DNA from: Rubrivivax sp.
GTDB lineage: Bacteria > Pseudomonadota > Gammaproteobacteria > Burkholderiales > Burkholderiaceae_C
Direction of reading: 5' to 3'
Length of the DNA: 64,000 nt
Assembly (NCBI GenBank): GCA_016707445.1
Contig: JADJHR010000019.1
Location: 310,001 to 374,000 of the forward strand
Below, in pieces: positions 57,908 to 64,000 of this stretch. The position numbers were made by a program, and so were the translations under genes. Below the pieces are notes generated by a model. It ran no database searches. It saw only the letters and a list, made by a program, of their open reading frames with translations, and was not told where the DNA came from. Within the stretch, counting starts at the first letter, position 1, and the number at the start of each line of letters is the position of its first letter.

Positions 57908-58048
57908 GTCGGCACGGGCTGGTCGGGCAGCGGGGCGCTGCCGGCGGGCCCCGATTGTCCACCGATCACGGCCACGGCCGCGTTGGCCAGGCATCGTCGG
58001 GCCCGTGCATGATGGCGCCATCCCACCCACCAGTCGCAGGAGCGCACG

Positions 58049-58147
58049 ATGCAGGACGGCGTGCCAGAGAACTTCGATCCAGTTCCACGCCCATCCGGCC
58101 CTGCCTCGAGCCAGGTTTGGCAGGTCGCACCGAGCCCGCGGCGATGA
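58049..58147 (+). CDS. 32-aa upstream reading frame translationally coupled to the Bug receptor
   Basis: A 33-codon frame starts MQDGVPENFDPVPRPSGPAS, ends in RR and stops with TGA overlapping the next ATG (ATGA at 58144-58147). AGGAG lies 6 bases before its start, a better ribosome site than the receptor gene has. It could be a leader peptide that couples translation, or the remnant of a lost gene. The rest of the 236-base gap 57908-58143, shared with divergent proQ, holds no other gene. Confidence 0.4.
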   Translation: MQDGVPENFDPVPRPSGPASSQVWQVAPSPRR

Positions 58148-59130
58148 GGCTCCTCGAGCCTCCCCACCGGGGTCGCCGTCGTGGCCTGCTGGCTGCGGCT
58201 GCTGCGCTGCTGCCCAAGGCATGGGCGCAGTCTCGTTTTCCAGAGCGCGCGATCACGCTGATCGTGCCCTTTGCGCCCGGCGGCATTGCCGACCTCACGG
58301 CCCGTGCGGTGGCCGAGCAGATGACGCGCAGCCTGGGCCAGCCCGTGGTGGTGGACAACCGGCCCAGCGCCGGCAGCATCGTGGGCAGTCAGGCGGTGGC
58401 GGTCGCCAGGCCCGACGGCCATACGCTGCTGCTGATCAGCAATGCCAACGCGGTCAGCGTGGGCCTGTTCAAGAAGCTGCCCTATGACCCGCTGAAAGAC
58501 TTCGTGCCGATCAGCACGCTGGGTTTCTTCGACCTCGGCTTGTTCGTGGCAGCAGGGTCACGATTCGCCAGCCTGCGCGACCTGCTGGCCTTTGCCGGGG
58601 CGAACCCGGGCAAGCTCAATGTCGGCACCATCGCGCCGGGCAGCACGCAGCACTTGAGTGCCAAGCTGTTCGAGACGGTGGCCGGCGTCGATGCGCTGGT
58701 GGTGCCGTACAAGGGTTCACCGGCGGTGCTGACGGCGCTGCGCGCCGGCGAGATCGATCTGGCCTTCGAGGTGGTGGGGCCGATGCTGCCGCAGGTCTCG
58801 GCCGGCGTCGTGCGCGCGCTGGCGGTCTCGTCAGGCCAGCGCAACCCGGCCCTGCCCGAGGTGCCCACCGTGCAGCAGGCCGGTCTGGCGGGCTATGACG
58901 TGGCGTCGTGGAACGGCCTGGCGGCACCCGCCGGAACGCCCGTGGCGGTGCTTGAGGCGCTGAATCGGGCGGTGCGCGAGGCAGTGGTGTCGATCCCGGT
59001 GCGCGATCGCTTGAGCCGGCTGGGCATGCGATTGCAGGCCGGCACACCGACCGACCTGCAGAACCTGCTGACCAGCGAGATCAAACGTTGGGGCGACGTG
59101 ATCCGCGCGGCGAAGATCGAGCCCCAATGA
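58144..59130 (+). CDS. Bug/TctC-type tripartite tricarboxylate transporter substrate-binding protein
   Basis: The 328-residue periplasmic receptor has an Arg-rich signal peptide (HRGRRRGLLAAAAALLPKAWAQ). The mature protein shows ITLIVPFAPGGIADLTARAV, QPVVVDNRPSAGSIVGSQAV, HTLLLISNANAVSVGLFK, the carboxylate-binding VVPYKGSPAVLTALRAGEID and VPTVQQAGLAGYDVASWNGL. Bug proteins bind carboxylates or amides for TctAB permeases or act alone; Burkholderiales carry many. No tctA or tctB is nearby. The adjacent amidase and aminotransferase genes suggest a small amide, amino acid or 2-oxoacid ligand. Confidence 0.92.
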   Translation: MRLLEPPHRGRRRGLLAAAAALLPKAWAQSRFPERAITLIVPFAPGGIADLTARAVAEQMTRSLGQPVVVDNRPSAGSIVGSQAVAVARPDGHTLLLISNANAVSVGLFKKLPYDPLKDFVPISTLGFFDLGLFVAAGSRFASLRDLLAFAGANPGKLNVGTIAPGSTQHLSAKLFETVAGVDALVVPYKGSPAVLTALRAGEIDLAFEVVGPMLPQVSAGVVRALAVSSGQRNPALPEVPTVQQAGLAGYDVASWNGLAAPAGTPVAVLEALNRAVREAVVSIPVRDRLSRLGMRLQAGTPTDLQNLLTSEIKRWGDVIRAAKIEPQ

Positions 59131-59142
59131 GGCGGCGTCGAA

Positions 59143-59358
59143 TCATCGAAACCAGATCTGCCACAGGGCCACCAGAACATGGCCCCAGATCAGGATGTTG
59201 ATGCCGGCCAGGATCAACACGCGCGAGACGGTCCAGAAGCCGCGCGCGCGGTCGCCATGGGCGCGGTCACCCGTGATCAGATAGAGCAGGAAGAACAGCA
59301 CCGACGGTGCCAGGGTGCTCAAGATCAGCACCGCCATCGTCCAGTAGAAGATCTTCAT
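59143..59358 (-). CDS. Small membrane protein, two helices
   Basis: The 71-residue product has two transmembrane helices: YWTMAVLILSTLAPSVLFFL (residues 5-24) and VSRVLILAGINILIWGHVLV, separated by a charged loop TGDRAHGDRARGFW, ending in WQIWFR. It has no named family that I recognise. Its start overlaps the stop of the amidase gene upstream by ATGA, so it is the last gene of the amidase operon and may be co-expressed with it. Confidence 0.65.
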   Translation of the reverse strand: MKIFYWTMAVLILSTLAPSVLFFLLYLITGDRAHGDRARGFWTVSRVLILAGINILIWGHVLVALWQIWFR

Positions 59359-60791
59359 GTCGGTTCGGGCCTTCGCGTGATCAGGCTGCCCGCCAGGTTC
59401 TGCCAGGCCTGCGCCGCGTGCAGCAGCGCAGCGTCGGCCTGCGGCCGGCCGATCAGCTGCAGGCCCATCGGCCAGCGGCCATTGGCGTGAAAGCCGGCCG
59501 GCACGCTGATGGCAGGCAGGCCGGCCAGCGTGGCGTAGATCGTCACTTCCATCCAGCGGTGGTAGCTGTCCATCGTGCGCCCGGCCACTTGGCGCGGCCA
59601 GGTTTGCTCAAGCGCAAACGGCCACACCTGGGCGCTCGGCAGCGCCAGCAGGTCGAAGCGCTCGAACAGCCTGAGCAGGTGGGCATAAAAGGCGCTGCGT
59701 TGCTGGGCGGCGCGCATGAAGTCGTTGAAGTTCAGGCCCTGGGCCTGATCGTGTTCCCACAGCGCTTCGGGCTTGATCTGCTCACGGCTGGCGCCGGGTA
59801 GCGCCAGCGCGGCAGCGATTGCCGGGGCCACCAGCGCACGGCGCCACAGCAGCCAGGACTGCCACACCGTGTCGGCGTCGAAGCCCAGTGCCGTGGGCTC
59901 GACGATCGCACCGCCGCCGGCCAGGCGCTGCAGGGCTTGCTCGCACACCGCCAGCACACCGTCGTCCATCGCCAGGTGCCCGCCCAGGTCGCCCAGCCAG
60001 CCGATGCGAAGCCCGCGCGCGCTGGCGTCGGCCGGCGGCACGAAGGCCGGTCGGCCATCGTTGATCGACAGCGGCACCCGTGGGTCGTGGCCGGCCTGGG
60101 TCTGCAGCAGCAGCGCCAGGTCCTGCACGCTGCGCGCCATCGGCCCGTCGGTGGCCAACTGGCTGACGAAGACCTCGGGCTTGGGCCAGGCCGGCACGCG
60201 GCCCTGGCTGGGGCGCAGACCGAACACGTGGTTCCAGCCCGCCGGGTTGCGCAGGCTGCCCATGAAGTCAGACCCGTCGGCCAGCGGCAGCAGCCGCAGC
60301 GCCAGTGCCACCGCGGCACCGCCGCTGCTGCCACCGGCGCTGACCGAGTGGTCCCAGGCGTTGGGCGTGGCGCCGAACAGCGGGTTGTAGGTGTTCGAGC
60401 CGAGCCCGAACTCGGGCATGTTGGTCTTGCCGATGACGATGCAGCCGGCGGCCTTCATGCGTGCGACGTACAGGCTGTCTGCGGCGGGCATCGCGTTCTT
60501 CAGCAGCGGCGAGCCGAAGCTGGTGGCAAAACCCATGGCGTGGCCGGTGTCCTTGATAGCCAGCGGCACGCCGTGCAGCCAGCCCATGGTCTGACCTCGC
60601 GCCAGCATCGCATCACGCTCGTCGGCCTGCTTCAGCAGGGCATCGTCATCAGCCAGGTTGACAATCGCGTTGGCCTTCGGGTTCAGCGCATGAATGCGCG
60701 CCAGACAGGCCTGCATCACTTCGCGGCAGGACAACTGTCGCGCATGGATGGCCTGGCTCAGGGCCTGGGCGTCGAGGTCGGTGGGGTTCAT
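59355..60791 (-). CDS. Amidase signature family enzyme (amidase 1)
   Basis: The 478-residue amidase has Ser-cisSer-Lys catalysis visible: Lys80 in VPLAIKDTGHAMG, cis-Ser155 in SAGGSSGGAAVALAL and nucleophile Ser179 in SDFMGSLRNPAGWNHVFG. The substrate pocket part carries FALEQTWPRQVAGRTMDSYH. It hydrolyses carboxamides to acid plus ammonia; GatA (aminoacyl-tRNA) is ruled out because of wording and context (no gatB/gatC). It sits 19 bases downstream of the lipoprotein gene in an operon with two further amidases. Confidence 0.92.
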   Translation of the reverse strand: MNPTDLDAQALSQAIHARQLSCREVMQACLARIHALNPKANAIVNLADDDALLKQADERDAMLARGQTMGWLHGVPLAIKDTGHAMGFATSFGSPLLKNAMPAADSLYVARMKAAGCIVIGKTNMPEFGLGSNTYNPLFGATPNAWDHSVSAGGSSGGAAVALALRLLPLADGSDFMGSLRNPAGWNHVFGLRPSQGRVPAWPKPEVFVSQLATDGPMARSVQDLALLLQTQAGHDPRVPLSINDGRPAFVPPADASARGLRIGWLGDLGGHLAMDDGVLAVCEQALQRLAGGGAIVEPTALGFDADTVWQSWLLWRRALVAPAIAAALALPGASREQIKPEALWEHDQAQGLNFNDFMRAAQQRSAFYAHLLRLFERFDLLALPSAQVWPFALEQTWPRQVAGRTMDSYHRWMEVTIYATLAGLPAISVPAGFHANGRWPMGLQLIGRPQADAALLHAAQAWQNLAGSLITRRPEPT

Positions 60792-60810
60792 GGTCGGCGG
60801 GGGCTGGCCC

Positions 60811-61275
60811 TCATTTTGCGGTGACCGGCTTGCCGCAGTTGCAGGTTTCGTAACCGTTGTCGAGCACGATCCGCCAGGCGCCCGAAGGTTCGCGCCGCCA
60901 GGTGCTGAAATAACGGGCCACCGGCGTACCGTCGGGGGCACTGACCGGCCCTTCGGAATAGGCCAGCTGGCCGCTGTCCAGCACCTCGACGATCTCGGGC
61001 TTCCAGCTGAACGGTGCCGCCGGTGCGCGGAAAAATCGTTGCCAATGCGCCAGCACGGCGACCTTGCCACGCAGCGGTTTGCCGCTGTTGATGAACGTGG
61101 CGTCGTCGGCCACCCAGCCGGAGAACGCCGGGAAGTCGCGCGCGGCCATGCTGGCGGCAAAGGCGATCTCGCTGGCGCGCACCTGTTCGGCCAGGCTGAT
61201 CAGGTCGGGCGGCGGCGTGGCGCAGCCGGACAGGGCCAGCGCCAGCAGTGCCAGCAGACCACGACGCGGGTTCAT
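60811..61275 (-). CDS. NTF2-like (SnoaL/DUF4440) lipoprotein
   Basis: The 154-residue protein has a lipobox LSGC (Cys18) after a signal peptide, then the cone-shaped NTF2-like fold: VRASEIAFAASMAARDFPAF, FSGWVADDATFINSGKPLRG, YFSTWRREPSGAWRIVLDNG, ending ETCNCGKP with two Cys. DUF4440 proteins act as small-molecule-binding or enzyme scaffolds. The start overlaps the stop of the upstream frameshifted amidase (ATGA), tying it to the operon. Function is unknown. Confidence 0.8.
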   Translation of the reverse strand: MNPRRGLLALLALALSGCATPPPDLISLAEQVRASEIAFAASMAARDFPAFSGWVADDATFINSGKPLRGKVAVLAHWQRFFRAPAAPFSWKPEIVEVLDSGQLAYSEGPVSAPDGTPVARYFSTWRREPSGAWRIVLDNGYETCNCGKPVTAK

Positions 61276-62610
61276 GGCCGCTCCCCGGCCAGTGGCACGG
61301 GCCCGTGAACAGCTTCCCACTGTGCCGCCAGCTGCAGCAGCAGCAGGTCCTGGCCGTGCAGGGCCGACAGCATGGCGCCGATCGGCAGGCCGCTGGCCGA
61401 CCGCCCCACCGGCAACGAGATCGCCGGCGCCCCGGTGGCGTTGGCCAGCGGGCAGAACGGCGTGTAGCGCCACAGCCCGGTCGGGCCCAGCCGGTAGTCG
61501 ATGAAGTCGGGCCGGTCCATCGTGAAGCGGCCCAGCACGGCCGGTGGTTCGGCCAGCGTGGGCGTCAGCAGCAGGTCGAAGCGTTCATGGAACACGGCCA
61601 TGCGCCGGCCCAGGCGGTGAAAGGTGTTGATCGCGGCCAGATAGTCGGTGGCCTTGACCGAGCGCGCGTGCTGATAGGCGCTCCAGACCACCGGTTCGAC
61701 CTCGCCAGGGTCGATCGCCCGCCCGCGTGATGCCGCCAGCTGGTCGAGAAACAGTGCGGTGCCGGTGGCCACGCCCTGCATCACCGGGAACACCACCTCG
61801 TGCGTCGTGAAGTCGATCGAAGCTTCTTCCACTGCATGGCCAAGGCGCTGCAACTGCAGCGCAAACTCTTGCAGCACCGCGGCCACCTCGGGGTGCACGG
61901 CATCACCTTCGTAGAACTGCTTGATCAGGCCGATGCGCAGGCGCCGCTCGGTGGGCATCAGCCCGCGCGAGGGCTTCAAGCCAATCAGGCCGCAGGCCGA
62001 GGCCGGGATGCGGATCGATCCTGCCCCGTCGTTGGCATGCGCGATGGTGGTCATGCCGCTGGCGGTGGCCGCGGCCGCACCACCGCTGCTGCCGCCTGAC
62101 GAATGCGCCCGATTCCAGGGATTGCGCGTGGGGCCGCCATAGGCGACGGCCTCGGTGCTGGCGCTCATGCCCATCTCGGGGCTGGTGCTGCGGCCGAAGG
62201 GCACGAAGCCGGCGGCCAGGTAACGCTGGGTCAGCGTGCCGTCGACCGGCCAGGGCGCACCCTGCGGGAACAGGCGTGAGCCGGCGCGCGATGGCAGGCC
62301 ACGGTGCGCGGTGGCCGCGCCCACGTCCTTCAGCAGCAGCGGCACGCCGAAGAAGGGCCGCGCGCGCAGTCGTGCCGCGCGCTCGTCGTCGTTGCGGCAG
62401 GCGGCCAGTTCGGTGTCGAGTTCGCGCGCGGGCAAGTCCGATCTCGGGCGCGAGCAGGCACACGGCGTTGAGCGCCGGGTTGATCGCCGCCACATCGGCC
62501 AGCGTGCGCTGCAAGGCCTTTTCGGCGCTGCAGTCACCGCGCACGATGGCCTGCGCCAGGGCGCTGGCGTCGGCGTCGAACCAGGGGCGGGGCAGGGTGG
62601 CTTGGGTCAT
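61272..62610 (-). pseudogene. Amidase signature enzyme (amidase 2), frameshifted in a CG run
   Basis: The N-terminus MTQATLPRPWFDADASALAQ to LNAVCLLAPEIGLARAR is in one frame. The rest (ELDTELAACRNDDERAARLR, FFGVPLLLKDVGAATAHRGL, HSSGGSSGGAAAATASGMTT, NDGAGSIRIPASACGLIGLK) is in another, ending LAGERP. The switch lies at the CGCGCGCG run 62423-62430, where adding one CG pair restores a normal 446-residue amidase with all catalytic residues. It is a real mutation or a sequencing slip. It starts in the stop of amidase 3. Confidence 0.85.
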
Positions 62611-64000
62611 GGCTGCGGATCCTCTTTCATCGCCAGCGGTCGCGGACGCGGCACCGGGCAGGCCGACTCGAAGGCGCGCGCCGCGCGCAGCACCAGGGCG
62701 TCGCCGAACATCGGGCCCACCAGTTGCAGGCCCATCGGCAGGCCGTCGGTCGTCAAGCCGCAGGGCAGCGTGATCGCGGGTTGCTGGCTGAGGTTGAACG
62801 GGTAGGAATACGGTGTCCAGCCGAGCATGGTCTGCGGGTTCATCGGGCCATGGCCGGCCGGCAATGCGTCGAAGGCCGGCACCGACACCGACGGCGTCAG
62901 CAGCAGGTCGAAGCGCTGCATGAACTGCCGCAGCAGCGAGCCCAGCGCGCCGCGGCGCAGGTTCAACTGCTGCACCTGCAAGGCACTGAAAGCGCTGCCG
63001 AGCTCGGCCTGGGCGCGCAAGTCGGGGTCGGTCAGTGCCTGCTGCGCAGGCGTCAGCGTGTTCCACAGCGTCCACGTGCCCATGAACCACAGGCCGGTGC
63101 TGATCTCCAGCGGATCGTCGAAACCTGGGTCGACGGCTTCGACATGGGCGCCCAGGTCGGCCAGGGTCTGCGCGCCCCGTGCAACGGCCGCTGCGATCTC
63201 GGGGTGCAGGTTGTTCACATAACCCAGCGTCGGCGAATAGGCAATGCGCAGGCCACGCACGCCGTCGTTCAGCCCCACGGTGCAGTCGCCGGGGTCGGGC
63301 GGCAAGGCGGTCCAGTCGCGCGCGTCGGGTGCCTTCAGCACATTCATCATCAGCGCCGCATCGTTGACGCTCATCGTGTGCGGCCCCAGATGGGCCACGC
63401 TGCCGAAGGGCGATAGCGGGTAGGCCGGCACGCGACCGAAACTGGGCTTGAAGCCCACGTTGCCGCAGAAGGCAGCCGGGATGCGCACGCTGCCGGCACC
63501 GTCGGTGCCCACCGCCAGCGGCCCCAGGCCGGCGGCCACCGCAGCGGCGGCACCGCCCGAAGACCCGCCCGGTGTCTTGGCCGGGTTCCAGGGGTTGCGC
63601 GTGATGCCGTTCAGCGGTGAATTGGTCTCGCCCTTGCAACCGAACTCGGGCGTCGCGGTCTTGCCCAGCAGCACCGCGCCGGCTTCGCGCAGCCGCGCAC
63701 TGACCGGGGCGTCGACGTCCCAGGGCTGGCTGGCGTCGACGGCGCGGCTGCCGCGCAGCGTGGGCCAGCCCCGGGTCAGGATCAGGTCCTTGATCGAGGT
63801 CGGCACACCGTCGATGGCCGACAGCGGCTGGCCGGCATGCCAGCGCGTTTCACTGGCCCGCGCGGCCGCCAGCGCCGATTCGGCGTCGACGAGAACGAAG
63901 GCCTTGAGCAGCGGGTTGAGCACCGCGATGCGGTCGAGCACCGCCTGCGTGGCCTGCACCGGCGAGGCCTGGCTGCTGCGGTACAGGCGCGTCAGCTCGG
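62607..64000 (-). CDS. Amidase signature family enzyme (amidase 3), N-terminus outside window
   Basis: The frame is open to the window edge, so the true start lies beyond 64000; 464 residues are visible. Motifs: VPTSIKDLILTRGWPTLRGS (catalytic Lys), KTPGGSSGGAAAAVAAGLGP (cis-Ser), TDGAGSVRIPAAFCGNVGFK (nucleophile Ser), and LTPSVSVPAFDALPAG. The N-terminal ELTRLYRSSQASPV is typical of the start of the family. It is 5' in the operon: amidase 3, amidase 2, NTF2-like lipoprotein, amidase 1, small membrane protein, with ATGA overlaps at nearly every joint. Confidence 0.9.
   Translation of the reverse strand, partial: ELTRLYRSSQASPVQATQAVLDRIAVLNPLLKAFVLVDAESALAAARASETRWHAGQPLSAIDGVPTSIKDLILTRGWPTLRGSRAVDASQPWDVDAPVSARLREAGAVLLGKTATPEFGCKGETNSPLNGITRNPWNPAKTPGGSSGGAAAAVAAGLGPLAVGTDGAGSVRIPAAFCGNVGFKPSFGRVPAYPLSPFGSVAHLGPHTMSVNDAALMMNVLKAPDARDWTALPPDPGDCTVGLNDGVRGLRIAYSPTLGYVNNLHPEIAAAVARGAQTLADLGAHVEAVDPGFDDPLEISTGLWFMGTWTLWNTLTPAQQALTDPDLRAQAELGSAFSALQVQQLNLRRGALGSLLRQFMQRFDLLLTPSVSVPAFDALPAGHGPMNPQTMLGWTPYSYPFNLSQQPAITLPCGLTTDGLPMGLQLVGPMFGDALVLRAARAFESACPVPRPRPLAMKEDPQP

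Noticed and set aside
59355..60791. Amidase 1 considered as GatA of the tRNA amidotransferase
   Set aside because: No gatB or gatC nearby, two further amidases in the operon, and GatA-specific stretches are not seen.
63957..63959. GTG considered as the start of amidase 3
   Set aside because: The frame continues open to the window edge and the residues upstream (LYRSSQASPV) are typical of the amidase N-terminus, so the true start lies outside.

Overview
This 64-kb window is dense, GC-rich (roughly two thirds or more G+C by eye) bacterial chromosome with short intergenic gaps and many ATGA start/stop overlaps. The gene families (Bug/TctC receptor, 2-gene RND efflux operon, ProQ with a long proline-rich tail, persulfide dioxygenase-rhodanese fusion, Kbp/LysM, FtsX-type MacB permease, YdiF-type CoA-transferase, tandem amidases) fit a betaproteobacterium of the order Burkholderiales. 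The species cannot be assigned. I see no rRNA, tRNA, transposase, integrase or CRISPR array.

Layout. 0-9 kb: truncated kbp, an orphan ureE, a 57-residue basic protein, an FAD dehydrogenase, a lipoprotein hydrolase, two decayed genes (an FMN reductase with an internal deletion and a headless amidohydrolase), a proton antiporter and a fused OpuB-type transporter. 9-17 kb: a PPC-repeat/RTX/DUF4214 exported protein, a frameshifted exported protein, then an ECF sigma factor and a Hanks-type kinase that probably work together. 17-25 kb: a sulfite-exporter-type gene cut by a stop codon, an acyl-CoA thioesterase, a persulfide dioxygenase-rhodanese fusion, a SAF-domain oxidoreductase and a prolyl oligopeptidase. 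25-40 kb: a NodT/MacA/split-MacB efflux operon, ferredoxin, HAD phosphatase, UPF0149 protein, the tail of a lost histidine kinase, dsbA, a CoA-transferase and an RND pair.

39-49 kb: a large uncharacterised helical-repeat/hydrolase protein, a frameshifted mlrC, and a complete copper-resistance locus: copZ diverging from copA-cueR-unknown, with one MerR-type operator facing each way. 49-64 kb: a degenerate short-chain dehydrogenase, a beta-propeller lipoprotein, DMT and MFS transporters, a proQ-dehydrogenase-aminotransferase operon, a Bug receptor, and a tightly overlapping operon of three amidases with a lipoprotein and a small membrane protein. This last block reads as uptake and breakdown of amides, amino acids or carboxylates.

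The most striking feature is gene decay: eight loci are visibly broken (two frameshifts in short repeats, one other frameshift, one nonsense codon, two deletions, one headless gene, one 39-residue remnant) although no mobile element is present. The slips at short repeats could be sequencing errors; the deletions and remnants cannot easily be. The best candidates for undescribed biology are the cueR-coupled small protein, the 786-residue helical/hydrolase protein, and the sigma-kinase pair next to large exported proteins.
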